From Peronospora farinosa (lineage: Eukaryota; Oomycota; Peronosporomycetes; Peronosporales; Peronosporaceae), in contig CANTFK010000877.1 in NCBI GenBank assembly GCA_947646735.1, forward strand, positions 62,001-126,000: a stretch of 64,000 nt of DNA, written 5' to 3'. The translations under genes and the position numbers were made by a program. This document shows, one piece after another, positions 52,760 through 63,957 of this stretch (the stretch's first letter is position 1; every line of letters starts with the position of its first letter). The notes beneath the pieces are model-generated. The model saw only the letters and a list, made by a program, of their open reading frames with translations, did not search any database and had not been told where the DNA came from.

Positions 52760-55380
52760 TGGTGGTGGAGACTTCACTTTAGAAAAACACTTGTAATGTG
52801 ACGTGTATATTTCACAATATTAGGTTTCCGTTAAGTTCGACCCATTTCAAAATTATGATTTTCGGCAGGTTCTGACGGAATACACAAGAAAGAACGACAT
52901 GACAGAAACCCCTATGAAATATCTGCTTAAAAGGTCCAAAATCTTTATAGTAAGACAAGCTAATTCGTAGCTGTGGAGTTTGCACTCTCGCCTGCACCAG
53001 GCGTCGCATTTATGAGCAACAAGTTGGTCTGTCCGACAAACTCGTTTAGCAAATGCTTTGAAATATTGTATTTATGTTGATTCTAAATTATTGCTGACTA
53101 TCCTCAAGTAGGAAAGAAAGCTATGTATGGACTCTCCAATATAGTCTTTTGGGAAGAAAATACGGTTTGGCGTATGACCAGTAACTTATACTTAATCCCT
53201 GACAAAAAAAAGATAGGAGTCGCAATATGGGTCCATCAGCAAACAGTGCATATATGAATACCTTTTCAGTAATATTAAACCTGGATTCTTTAACAACGAG
53301 CCCAATAGACAGCGGTGCATATCATCCGCAGGCCTACTTCCCAGATCATTCTCGATACCACTTCGTTTTGTCGCTGCTCAATGTGCTGTCAAAAGGACAA
53401 GCTGATCATTGACCCGTATGCAAAGATCGAGAGCTTCATGTGGCGACTCGGGCAATGTAGTCCTGCGTGACATGAGTCTCCTCGGCGTGATTATTCGATA
53501 TGACATTCTGGCAGAAAAAGGAGCCACATGCTTGAAGCCGGCGTGCACAGGCGCGGCGGGCAGCGGCACTGTAGGTTCCTCCACCCAGAACAAGAGCGCG
53601 GCCACACGACGTTGTAATAATTCGCGTGATATAATATAATATAATGAACAAATGATGCATCATACCGCTGCAACGAAGCCTGCACCTGCAAGCTACCACT
53701 TCGGTCCACCCATATAACGCTTTCTACACACCGAAGCCCTTCTCTTGCATAGTGGAGACCGGGCGACGTGGACTTCGTTCGTCATCTCCAGGCTCGCTGC
53801 GGTCTCAATAAACATGGACGAGCTCAATTGTCGACCACGCATACACAACGGATACTGCCGCTATTAACGGCAGCACTTGTGACTATGCTCTGTGTGCCAG
53901 CAATACGGACCTGCGGATCCCCAGCGCAGATCCTACGAGTGTACGCACACGCCATCCAACACAACGTCTCGGCAGTGGTTGCTTCTTTGCAGCCATGGCT
54001 CGTCCTCGAAAACAACTGGTGCGTAGAGGCCAGGCGCTATGCGACACGCCAAGAGCCAGGCCTTCGTCATCTCATCGTGGCACATCAAGCCAGCAAACCT
54101 TTGCTGGCTGTTTCTAGTTGCCGCACACACCACGCCTTATTGACATGGCGAGCGCAACTCGCGCAGTAGATGGTGGCGAGGCTTAGATTTTTTATCCGTG
54201 TCAACATACGGCGGTACTTCCCGCGCAGGCGTGATGCGCACGAATGGCCGGTCTAGCCCCGCCGTTTCGTACTTCAGCTTTACAAATGCGCTGTCAATGT
54301 TAGCTTTATTATTTTTCGGCCCTTCTTTTCGTCATGCAGGTCACATGGGCCAACGCGCTTGCAACTCTGAAGTGTAATGCCGAGCCTTAGTCGCTGTCTC
54401 GGCGGTCGACATAATACGCCATCATACAATCCTATTTGTAGTTTGAGGCTCAAACGAAGCTCGTCGATTTTCACCTTGTAACGATCAGTATACATGTGGG
54501 TGTGTTGCAGACTTGAAGAACGCTCCAATCTTACTTTATTATTAGGACTCTTACTTATTATGACGACAAGTCCTATCGTACAGGAGCATAGCTGCTGTTA
54601 TCCAGGCAAGCAGTACACATCATCAATGAGCAGATCCAGTTTGGAGGCTCACTTTACAGTGCGTAAAGGTGCATAATCTGTAACCAAATGCGCAAACACA
54701 AACTTTATCTTCCAATCCTGCTTAGAAGAAGTAGTGTAGAATTCACCAACCACAGTGTGCCAATTGAGTGTGGAAGGTCCACGATTGGCTTATCTCTCGT
54801 CTGCTCTCTTGTCATGCATCTCCAGACCAGAAAACGTTCTGTAGATGGGCATGGGACACGTAAGGGGCTCTGCACCGTTTGTGTCTAAGGTAGCCGTGCC
54901 TTTGCGACCGCATCGCCACACCGTGATTGGACGAGCGACCAGCGGGCGGTGACGGATGCTCCGGCTACATCCACGCAGTGCTAATGCAGACGCTGTACCG
55001 CCCCTATAATTAGAAATTTTGGAGGCTTGCAAACAAGGACTTTTAGATGAATTGGCCGAGGATCCGATACTAACTGGCATATCAGCTGATACGTGTCTCA
55101 AGAAGCAGCCAGTGCTTATTGAAGAGCGCTTACACAATTGGACACAATCAAGGTGCTCCCCTAGCCGCTGCGGCTGCCCCTTTTTTCGATCTGTGCATAG
55201 CTGATGCGTCTTGTCCGCAGGAGCGAAGGGGGGAGAGGAGGGGGTGCTCGTCCCAGTGAGTGGTCGTCCTGCGCTTACCATTGTGTTTCCTACCAGCCCG
55301 TTGGTACTCCTCTCTCCGTCTTCGTCGTCTTCGTGGTGCCCGTCTCCGCCTAAGTATTTTTTCTGCCGGAGTCAAGTTTT
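52760..55380. other. 2.6-kb intergenic region, divergent between METTL17 and the WRKY19-like gene
   Basis: Several small open frames occur (for example 53,768-54,169 and 54,790-55,281) but none has a recognisable motif, and they overlap frames on the other strand. No repeat, tRNA or LTR was noticed. It presumably holds both promoters and 5' leaders. Confidence 0.4.
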
Positions 55381-57075
55381 ATGGCCTCCGTCTTCGCGTC
55401 CTCGACGTCCCAATCCACATCAAGCACAACCGACATGCAGCCACAAGAATCCAACGCTGCGTTTGGCGCCTCGCAGTCTTTTAACTACGACCCAGCCGCC
55501 TACCAACAGTACACGCAAGAGCGCGCGATGCATGACCAGACCGTGCACAACTCCATGGTTGCCAGCAGCTCTGGCGCCTCCAAGTCTTCGACTTTGTCGG
55601 CCCCAACCTCGCACACCAAGGAGCCCGTCACCTCTGCCAGCGCGCGACCCAAAATTGAGGCCATCACATCTCCCACCAGCGTCACCAAGGCCCAGAGCTC
55701 AACGTCCTCCTCTACTGCGGTGAAGATGTCGCCTGCCCGCAATGAGTCGCTTAAGTCTAATCGCCTTTGCACCATGCCGAGCTGCACTAAGCGCGTGCGC
55801 TCCAAGGGTCTTTGCAAAGCCCACGGTGGCGGCCGCCGCTGCATGGTTGACGGCTGTGAGCGCAGCAGTCAGGGCCAAGGTCTCTGCATCCGCCATGGCG
55901 GTGGCAAACGCTGCACGCAGTCTGGCTGCACGAAGGCTTCGCAGTCCAACGGTCTTTGCAAGGCGCATGGCGGTGGCCTGCGCTGCCAGAGTCCGGGCTG
56001 TACCAAGAGCAGTCAAGGGGGAGGATTCTGTCGCGCGCACGGCGGTGGCCAGCGTTGCGAGAAGGAAGGATGCAACAAGGGCGCTCAGCGTGGTGGCTTC
56101 TGTGCTGGCCACGGTGGCAGTCGCTTTTGCCAGCACCCGGACTGCACTAAGAATGATCGTGGAGGAGGCTTCTGTGCCGAACACGGCGGAGGCAAGCGCT
56201 GCGATCATGCAGGATGCAACAAGCCTGCACGCAAGAAGGGCAAGTGTTCTTACCATGCAAACGCGGCCAAGGGCAAGCTGCCTAAGGACCAATTAACTAC
56301 GGCTGGAGTGAGTGGATCTTCCTTGCCACAGCACATGATGGATATGCGACAGATTACCACGCCGACATTTGCAATGGGCGTTAAGGATCTGCGTGACCCG
56401 CACGTAGCCGGTCAAGTCGACGCGCAGCGCGCTGCTTACGTACAGCAGCAGCGTATTGAAATGGATATGCGCTACAAGAGTTACGAAGGTGCCAACGCCG
56501 GTCAGTACTTGCAGATCCATGCTGATCAGCGATCTTACGAGCCCATTAGCTTGCAGACGGGCGGCGCCACTCGTCACTACGTGTCTGCAGACAACAGCGC
56601 TCTGCCACCTGTGTCTGGCAGTATGTACAAACCTTCCGCTGGAATGGATCGTCAGGCATACGCACTGCGCGGCGCGCAGGAGCAAATAAAGAACCCGTAC
56701 TCGCAGCACTGGACAACGAAGCCGGAAATGTCGCAACACCATTCGGACGGGAGGATCGATTATTTTGATGTGAAGGAGCAGCAACAGCTGCCACCGCAGC
56801 AGCCTGGCCACCACCACGCGTACTCCGCGCCGTCGTCACAGTACCATCATCACCTTAGCGCAGCAGACTCAGCCGCCGCTGCTGCTGCTTATGGTCAGCA
56901 GCAGCACCCTCGTGCATACTACAACCAGCAGCAGCAGCCAGCAGCAGCTGCCAGTAGCTCCGGTGACCAGCCAGCCCCTCAACAGCAGAATATGATGTAT
57001 TACTCGGCGAACGGATACCCACAGCATCAGATGCACAGCATGCAGCAGCAACAACAGCAGATGCAGATGTTATGA
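55381..57075 (+). CDS. WRKY19-like Cys/His zinc-finger repeat protein with polyglutamine tail
   Basis: An intronless frame of 564 residues. A Ser/Thr/Ala-rich N-terminus is followed, from about residue 130 to 298, by seven tandem 24-residue units with the pattern C-x4-C...GxC-x3-HGGG (for example CTQSGCTKASQSNGLCKAHGGG). The C-terminal third is rich in Gln, His, Tyr and Ala with several short glutamine runs. This repeat type is the one commonly annotated WRKY transcription factor 19-like in oomycetes. It is not the plant WRKY DNA-binding domain, and the label is historical. The cysteines and histidine very likely bind zinc. A nuclear regulatory role is inferred from composition, not shown. 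Confidence 0.8.
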   Translation: MASVFASSTSQSTSSTTDMQPQESNAAFGASQSFNYDPAAYQQYTQERAMHDQTVHNSMVASSSGASKSSTLSAPTSHTKEPVTSASARPKIEAITSPTSVTKAQSSTSSSTAVKMSPARNESLKSNRLCTMPSCTKRVRSKGLCKAHGGGRRCMVDGCERSSQGQGLCIRHGGGKRCTQSGCTKASQSNGLCKAHGGGLRCQSPGCTKSSQGGGFCRAHGGGQRCEKEGCNKGAQRGGFCAGHGGSRFCQHPDCTKNDRGGGFCAEHGGGKRCDHAGCNKPARKKGKCSYHANAAKGKLPKDQLTTAGVSGSSLPQHMMDMRQITTPTFAMGVKDLRDPHVAGQVDAQRAAYVQQQRIEMDMRYKSYEGANAGQYLQIHADQRSYEPISLQTGGATRHYVSADNSALPPVSGSMYKPSAGMDRQAYALRGAQEQIKNPYSQHWTTKPEMSQHHSDGRIDYFDVKEQQQLPPQQPGHHHAYSAPSSQYHHHLSAADSAAAAAAYGQQQHPRAYYNQQQQPAAAASSSGDQPAPQQQNMMYYSANGYPQHQMHSMQQQQQQMQML

Positions 57076-57593
57076 GATTAGCCATGCCAACGCGCAGTTT
57101 GTGAACGAGTCTGCTGTTTGCACGTCGCGCACTATGAGATGAAGTTGACAACGCGAGTGCAAGTACAGCGGACTCCTTTGCTGTAATAGAGATAGAAACA
57201 ACCCGTAATGGATAGGAGTTTCCTCGTGCTTGAGGAAGCGGCTGAGAAGTGTTTGAGCCGTCGGATTGTGAACGTAGTCTTCTTCCTAACCATTTTCTGA
57301 TCAAGTTAAAGTGCTTTAGCATTACCTGACATCAATCAATACGTTTGTTTTAAACATGTGCACGTTTGTCCTTCCCTGTTCAGTACTTGCCTGGCACCAC
57401 CGACATCCTGGTGTCTTTAAGGTGCAAAAGTGTGCTAGCAGCATCATCTTCCCCTTCTCTTGCTTGTACAAGCTCAGACACTCGGTGTGAGGCCAGGGCA
57501 GCCGTCAACGTGTTAAGTACCGGGGTATAGCTACATCATTGCTCTACTGATGGTCAGGAGTCGACATCCTAAGCGTTACTCGAGTGAACCCCG
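57076..57593. other. Intergenic, convergent
   Basis: 3' flanks of the WRKY19-like gene and of the minus-strand hypothetical gene. No feature was recognised. Confidence 0.5.
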
Positions 57594-58112
57594 TCAGCGC
57601 ATAAGGCCAGCCTCGTCCTCGTCCTCGTTCTCATCGTCTTCGTTCCGAGCACCAGCTTCATGCTGCAAGCTGGCCGTGAAGCTGATGGCTCGTCGTCTGG
57701 GCGTTATGGTCGCAAGGCGCCTTTTGCTGCGGCTGCCAGCGGCCGTGGGTCTTCGCACGTCTTCCAGCTTGGCATTGCGGGCCGCGCCACCCCGTCTCGA
57801 CTGCAGCTTTGCATGCAGATAGGTGCTAATAGCCGACGTGGGGAGATGCAGTGGCTCGGAAGACGAGGCCCGCTGAAAGCCGGCCTCTTGGTTGCTATCC
57901 AGGGCTACGCGAAAGCTGCCCATGCCTGCGTAATAAAGGCGATAGCACTCGACGAGCTCATGCTCCATACCCGCGTAGGTCTCCAATAACTGCGCGGCCG
58001 ACGCTTCGTTGCCCGGCTCGTAGACGTGCAGTAGTCGCTCCAGCTCCATCATGTAGTTACCCACGTCTTGCTGGTTGTCGTCTCCGACGGAACTGTCCAC
58101 ATGCGGATGCAT
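57594..58112 (-). CDS. Hypothetical protein with acidic tail
   Basis: An ATG at 58,112 opens a 172-residue frame. Residues about 15-70 look helical (VGNYMMELERLLHVYEPG, GMEHELVECYRLYYAGMGSF). The centre is basic (SRSKRRLATITPRRRA), and the C-terminus is strongly acidic (NEDDENEDEDEAG). I recognise no family. GC-rich coding-like composition contrasts with the AT-rich flank just upstream, which supports a real gene. The plus strand also has open frames here, so it may be partial or wrong in extent. Confidence 0.45.
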   Translation of the reverse strand: MHPHVDSSVGDDNQQDVGNYMMELERLLHVYEPGNEASAAQLLETYAGMEHELVECYRLYYAGMGSFRVALDSNQEAGFQRASSSEPLHLPTSAISTYLHAKLQSRRGGAARNAKLEDVRRPTAAGSRSKRRLATITPRRRAISFTASLQHEAGARNEDDENEDEDEAGLMR

Positions 58113-59006
58113 CTTCGCGGGGGTTGTTGAAGAAGCGAATATGGACGCTGCTAAGGATTTCGACGTATTTTTTCGAAATAGTTTTTTTCATCTGACTGAC
58201 ATCTCGGTGTCCTGCCTACTGGTACAAAATTGGCAAACTTGTAGAGTCATCTATCGATTAAAGATAGACAAATTGCTTTCAAAACGCTTGAAAGACACGG
58301 AAATGCATTTTTATCATGTTCAGAAGACCTACGAGCTTTCTTTTAATTAGCCTGCAAGCACATAACCTTGACATTTTTTTTGCTAAAAAAAATAAATTTT
58401 TTAGTTTTTAATGGGTAGACCCCTTGAGGTGGGGTTAGAGATTTAAAAACAAAAAAAAATCTCCATTGGTGGGTTATTTTTTTTTTCCAAAAAAAAAAAA
58501 TATTATTTTTTTAAAAATTTAAAAAACCCCATTTTTAAAAAAAAATTTGTTTTCCAACCAAAAAAAAAAAAAAAATTTTTTTTTTCCAAAAAACCCAAAA
58601 AAAAAAAAAAAAACATTCATCTTCTTTATTTATAATCTTCAGGAAGCGATAATACCTCTGTCAAAAACAAGATCTTCAAGTACCAGATTTTTAATCTTCA
58701 GGCAGCGATAATTCCTGTCAAATACCTACCTCGGGCGATTCAGATCCAAACGTCAATCCTAAAAAGTAAATATATTGATCGTAGTAGTTATTGAGCAAGG
58801 ACCTTTTTTTCGATGGGAGGTTTTAAACGTACCACGATTCGAGACCTAACGATATTATAACTAATTTGTCTGCGTGCGCATGTTGATACCATGACTACAA
58901 ACTTCGTCCGACAAAAGCCCAGGTCGTACACGTCCTCGTTTTAATCGCATCTTTGCCCTTTATGTTTTGTCCTTGATCCTGTGAATTTTCTCTGCTAGTA
59001 TATGTT
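58113..59006. other. AT-rich non-coding stretch with homopolymer block
   Basis: From about 58,365 to 58,612 the sequence is nearly all A and T runs with a few G and C pairs. Just after it, two imperfect copies of a 38-bp motif (AATCTTCAGGAAGCGATAAT type) lie near 58,632 and 58,690. No gene is seen. Confidence 0.6.
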
Positions 59007-59640
59007 TCAATCTCTTTCACTACAGCTCTGGTGAGCTAGTACCGTGTTCGTGTTCCTACAGGCCAATACTTGGAGCGTAATTCCTACCTCACAATCGATA
59101 TATACGTTACGTAGCTTGGCTCTCATCATCGCGATCCGAAATCCGTGTGGAGCACACATCGAGATCTGATATGACTGTAAGCCGTACAAGGCCCTGTCCA
59201 CACGGTAGATCTTTCCTTTCGGCAGCGGAATCCAGGAACAGAGCAAAAATACTGCTTGATTCTTAATCCAGCATTCAGATAGGTAGTGTCAGCATCTCTT
59301 GTTATAACGTCAGCCCTAGTTTTGTAGCCAGCGCTACTAACACTTGAAAGGTCACCATTCTTGCTACAGGTGAGAACGAGCTCACAAAGTCAATCCATGG
59401 TTTTTGGGTATTTCCTAACCCGACAAGTCGAGGATGAAATCTCCGTCATCATCCGTCTACATTTGAATTGACGCATTAACCCCAACTTGCTTGCGCTCTT
59501 GAGTGTTTTTGTCTCACCAACCGAGCGAGCACTCCTTTAGCAGACAAGGCGTTTAGCTCTTTTTCCATCCCGTTGCACATCCTGTTGAGGAGTCCTCATC
59601 GCTTCTGTACAGCTTTTGGGATCTTGATTTTCGAGGAATG
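59007..59640 (-). pseudogene. Ty1/Copia reverse-transcriptase fragment
   Basis: On the minus strand, with several stops and frame changes, the typical Copia RT order is visible: GWKKELNALSAKGVLARLV, RRFHPRLVGLGNTQKPWIDFVSSFSPVARMVTFQVLVALATKLGL, then PKGKIYRVDRALYGLQSY. It is a heavily mutated fragment, and its upstream end abuts element E. It lies far from the Copia remnant at 24-27 kb, which lacks exactly this domain. Confidence 0.75.
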
Positions 59641-59664
59641 CCATTTGGATTTCGGTATGGTTGT

Positions 59665-60110
59665 TGTAACGGGGTGTGTTCGTTACATTACATTGACACA
59701 TATATGAAATGTCAATCTAAGTATCATTGTAACTCATAATATCTGAAAATATTATCTTTTCCTATAATATTGTCCCTCAATCTCCTTGAAGTTCGAGATG
59801 CCCTCTAATTGGTTGATATGGGTCATTATATCAACCAACGCGCTGACCAATGACCGATGGACGCGCGCAATGAGTGGAGGGCAAGTTGTCAACATACATA
59901 GTTGTAGTTTAATATAGTTAACATAGGTTATAACAGATTAGTTCTCTTAGATAGTTAACTATATTAAATACAGTTTTCTTTTCCTTCTCAAGTAAGCGTT
60001 GTTTAGTTGATTGACTTCCTCTGATCAGGTAATTGATGCAACTGCTTTCACTGTCATCAGTGAAGGTAGACTATACTGATAACAGTATAGTCGGAGGGTG
60101 CCCCATTACA
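59665..60110 (+). repeat. 5' LTR of element E
   Basis: TGTAACGGGG...CCCATTACA, colinear with 2,306-2,765 with scattered substitutions and small indels. Confidence 0.92.
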
Positions 60111-60112
60111 CC

Positions 60113-60125
60113 TGGTAGCACTTCG
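60113..60125 (+). other. Primer-binding site candidate of element E
   Basis: TGGTAGCACTTCG begins two bases after the LTR. Element B has TGGTAGCACTTTG at the same place on its own strand, implying the same tRNA primer. Confidence 0.5.
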
Positions 60126-60868
60126 TGGTCCGTTCAGCGAACACCGCACCATCGCTATGGAATCAGCGGATGATGAACGTCATCACGCAACGCGTGATGA
60201 TTTCCGCCATTTGTGTGATCTCGAATGAAATGCGGTTCCGCGCATGGATGAAACCATCGGCGACCCTGCCGTTGGTGCCATGTTGCTTTCTCTTAGCGGA
60301 GACGAACAACATGCAACCATTACCAAGTTCATACAACCTGAACTTGAAGAGGTTGTAAAGAAAATTACCTTGCTACAGGAGCAAGGTTCTCAACAGGTTG
60401 ACGTGTTGAGAGAACAAGGCGATCAACGAGCTGACTTGTTGATGCAGCAGGGTGCTCAACAGTCTTAACTGTTGGAGACAACAGCAGGCAAATGCTGCTG
60501 CTGCCGGGTCGACGCATATACGTTGACCCGAGTCCTTAAAGATTGATGTCTCCAAAAACAAGACAGTCGAAAGCGACTCCTTGTTGAGATGGTTCGTCGA
60601 ACTAGACGATATCATCGAAGCTCTTCGCATCGATGACGATGCGATGAAGATCAAGTTCGCCATGTCGAACTTGGCTGGACGTGCCAAAGATTGGTCCCTA
60701 GGGCTCAAACTGCATGATCCATACGTTTTTCCAACGTATGATGTCTTCAAGGTATGACTCAGACACACGTTTGAACCGCCTCGCGCCGAATTCAGGTCTT
60801 GGCTGAGCTCTTGGATTTAAAACAGGGTATGCAGTGATATACACGCTTACGCCCAACACGTACGATAC

Positions 60869-62470
60869 TGTGGTGGAGTGGGATTCGCAAAATTGCTGAT
60901 GCGATTCCAACTCTCCACTGGCGCCCGGACGACCGACTAACGGAGGGGGTACCCCGATTCCGTGTATAAAGCCTTCCTCACCTTGTGTACCCGTCGGTAG
61001 GGCGGGTTGCTCTTTTCTCGGTGGACTTGAGTCGATGTTGATCCTAATTGGGTTAGGGATAGGAGGTTTGGTTATCTTGTGGAAATCTTCACAAGATAAA
61101 CCGAGTACTTGGTGTGATCTTCCCAATCGATCACGGTTATCCAATAAAACGAAGCTTGAATCTTCTGAACACTTGAGCAGAACCTTCTGACCACTTGATC
61201 CGTCCTGCACTTGCTTCGCCTTGCCCTACGTGTTTTATCTGCGTCCGATCGCAGTTGAGTTGTGTTGAGAGTTCTTGCAATCCCTGGCCAAACAATCCAG
61301 GGATATGACTTGCGCAGTGTGTAGGCTTCCTCGAGACGTCGGGTGGCCAAAGAATCCAGCCCGGAAGAGAAGTCGACACGTGTATTAGAAGTAAAATTGA
61401 ACTCTGTTTAGTGTTAACCAATCAAAACTCGAAACCTACAATTCTGCCTATCTGTAGTCCAGGATCTATCACCACGTGTCACCCTTTCAGGAAAAATCAG
61501 ATCTCGATATGTGGTCCACCCCAAATGCCTTTGCCATCCCGATCCATCGGCGATCTTGCCTTATCCTTGGATCGCGATCCGAATCAGATCGCGTATCAGC
61601 TCAGGATTGCGGTCGATCCATAATGCGTAATCCTTGTGAGTTGGATCGCGATCTAGGTCGGATCGCAGACCTACGTTGTATCGCGATTTTGAGTCGGATC
61701 GCGGTCTACCTTGGATCGCGGTCTACCTTGGATCGCGTTAGCCTTGGATCGCGGTCCTGATTCGGATCGCGGTTCTGATCGCGTCTGGATCGCGCTCAGC
61801 CTTGGATCGCGGTTCTGAGTCGGATCGCGGTCTACCTTGGATCGCGGTTTACCTTGGATCGCGTTCATCCTTGGATCGCGGTTCTGATTCGGATCGCGGT
61901 TCTGAGTCGGATCGCGGTTTACCTTGGATCGCGCTCCGTCTTGGATCGCGTTCAGCCTCGGATCGCGGTTCTGAGTCGGATCGCGGTTTACCTTGGATCG
62001 CGCTCCGTCTTATATCGCGTTCAGCCTCGGATCGCGGTTCTGAGTCGGATCACGGTTCTGATTCGGATCGCGGTTTCTGAGTCGGATCGCGGTTTACCTT
62101 GGATCGCGCTCCGTCTTGGAACGCGTTCAGCCTCGGATCGCGGTTCTGAGTCGGGGGATCGCGCTCAGTCTTGGATCGCGTTCAGCCTCGGATCGCGGTT
62201 CTGAGTCGGATCGCGGTTTACCTTGGATCGCGCTCCGTCTTGGATCGCGGTTCTGATTCGGATCGCGGTTCTGAGTCGGATCGCGGTTCTGAGTCGGATC
62301 GCGGTTCTGAATCTGGATCGCGGTCAGTCTTGGATCGCGGTTCTAATTCGGATCGCGGTTCTGAGTCGGATCGCGCTCAGCCTTGGATCGCGACCGATCC
62401 TGGGTGTGTGGTCCACATAACTTGGATCGCGATCTCCACTCCACGAAATTTGTTTAGCCGCTCTTCCACA
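60869..62470 (-). repeat. Solo LTR of the A/C superfamily with U3 minisatellite
   Basis: Inverted relative to the plus strand, it begins TGTGGTGGAGTGG (the complement of the A/C LTR end), shares the next 150 or so bases with that superfamily (for example GGAGGGGGTACCCC and CCTTGTGTACCCGTCGG), and ends CTTCCACA. ATAC flanks both sides as a 4-bp target duplication. Its length of 1,602 bp is due to a large internal minisatellite. Confidence 0.75.
61550..62450. repeat. 18-bp minisatellite, roughly fifty units
   Basis: Tandem units of the type GTCGGATCGCGGTTCTGA, mixed with 17-18-bp variants such as CCTTGGATCGCGGTTTA. Every unit keeps GGATCGCG. The reading frames across it (DRGSES hexads) are a by-product of the 18-bp period. 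Confidence 0.9.
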
Positions 62471-63049
62471 ATACCTCGTTCGTTATATCGTGCTTAATTC
62501 AATAGATGAACACACGCAGGCTACTGTGTTCATTAAGGGTCTGACAGATGGTCCTGTCAAGACCCACCTGCTCCTCTTGGAGCTAGAATCGCTGGATCAA
62601 GCGATCTCTGCAGTGGAACAGGAGGACATTAGCCTGCAATAGGCTCACGTCCACTCAGGTTCCTATCGTCCACCAAGACGACAGGAGGGCGGAGGTCCAG
62701 AACCAATGGACCTCTCCTATGTAGAAAGCGATCGACCTCGCTCTCCAGGATACAAGCGATTGCAAAAGGGCAATCGATGTCAAAAGACGGGCCACTACGC
62801 TTATGAGTGTAGTGCCCCACGCCCAGTGTCGCGTAACGATGGGAGTGACAATCGTCCGTCTGCCAAGAAGGGACAGAGAAGTGGGTCCCACGTTGCTGCA
62901 AAATCGCAACGACGTGGTGGAACGTTAAAAATGGTCAGAGTCAGTAGGGGCGGAGCGCCCTACTGATCCAGCAACGCCAAGAGAGTTCGCGGGACTCCTG
63001 ACGAAGGTTGCTCCCAACACACAGTCACTGTGTGTTGCCGCTACCAGTG

Positions 63050-63698
63050 ATGAGGTATCACTCGTCACCATGAAGATCGAAGTGACAAAGAACATGTCAC
63101 TTTGCGCCCTAGTTGATTAGGAGGCGTCAAACAACTTTGCTCGACGACAATCGCTAGATGATCGCAGGATCATATATGTTGAGCGCGAGACCACTCAACG
63201 AGGATGACGGTGCGCCTTGCAACTGGAGCATCCGTAACAGTAAAGAAACGTGTAATAGGGATTCACTACACGCTTGAAGGTAAAGAGTACGGTGATGATT
63301 TCATCGTACTCGATCTGAATGACAAATTTGATGTCATCCTAGGATTACCATGGCTCAGAAGGTACGAGCCATGGGTCAGCTGGCAGCATCGAACCGTGAA
63401 GATGCCTGCCGCTTGTTCATCAGATGGCCATCTCATGAACGTCGTGGAGCGTTCACATGCGTGTGAATGTACTACGAGTGAGTGCGATGGCCTCACTTGT
63501 GGTCCGGTCGTTAGTACGACTGCACAAGAACTCAGTGTGACAGACAGTCACATTGTGGAGCAAGCTGCCGGCGGATGTGCACAAGCACAGTCAGCGCCAA
63601 AGGTGCACCACTCGAATAAGTCGAGTGGACCGGGACATGAATGCTCGCGTAGAGGGCATCATTTACCGAAGACGTTCCTAGAAGCGGCAACACGGTAG
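63050..63698 (+). pseudogene. Protease of element E with destroyed active site
   Basis: The retropepsin active site region reads LCALVD, then a TAG stop, then EASNNFARRQSL near 63,101-63,150. The family has DSGASNNF, so the catalytic Asp-Ser-Gly has become Asp-stop-Glu. The C-terminal part is open from 63,204 and carries FDVILGLPWLRRYEPWVSW, matching element B (CILGMPWLARYKPHIDW). Confidence 0.8.
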
Positions 63699-63717
63699 TC
63701 CTAGATCAACTGGAGGG

Positions 63718-63957
63718 TTGATCGTAGAGGATCTCGCTGTGGTTGCGCCACCACAGCTAGAGGAAGTCGATGGAACAGGTTCCATCGAGTCTGCGGGAAT
63801 AAGTCCCCGAGAAACAATCACTGAGGGAATAAGTCCCCAGTTCCATGAGGGAATAAGTCCCCAGGAAGTAACCGAGACGCTAAACGCCTTGGTTAATGAT
63901 GGATCAAACGTAGGCGCTTGTACGCTTGATCTGATAGCGCTTCCGGAATTAGCGTAG
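63718..63957 (+). pseudogene. Start of the protease-RT linker of element E, with short repeats
   Basis: An open stretch of 79 codons follows the protease in element order. It contains three copies of GISP(R/Q) encoded by near-identical 18-bp units (GAGGGAATAAGTCCCCAG type, about 63,796-63,862). RT is expected just beyond the window. Confidence 0.55.

Larger units (their letters stand above)
60157..62966 (+). pseudogene. gag of element E, interrupted by a solo LTR
   Basis: The ATG at 60,157 opens gag, with an in-frame TGA at 60,226 before MDETIGDPAVGAMLLSL. The capsid domain is clear (SLLRWFVELDDIIEALRID, FAMSNLAGRAKDWSLGL, FEPPRAEFRS) but has further stops. At 60,868 the frame is cut in the HAYAQHVRY block by a solo LTR and resumes at 62,471 with YLVRYIVLNSIDEHTQATVFIKGLTDGPVKTHL. 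A zinc-knuckle-like CQKTGHYAYEC lies near 62,779-62,811, and the frame stops at 62,966. Confidence 0.82.

Noticed and set aside
53768..54169. 133-residue frame between METTL17 and the WRKY19-like gene
   Set aside because: No motif, overlapped by equally open minus-strand frames, and no splice or start context to favour it.
54790..55281. 163-residue minus-strand frame upstream of the WRKY19-like gene
   Set aside because: Overlaps the probable 5' leader of that gene and shows no recognisable domain.
23330..62450. CRISPR-like arrays
   Set aside because: The arrays are head-to-tail degenerate minisatellites without spacers, in a eukaryotic genome.
61476..62497. Open frames with DRGSESDRG repeats as a Ser/Asp-rich protein
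   Set aside because: By-product of an 18-bp tandem array within a solo LTR; several frames are open at once.
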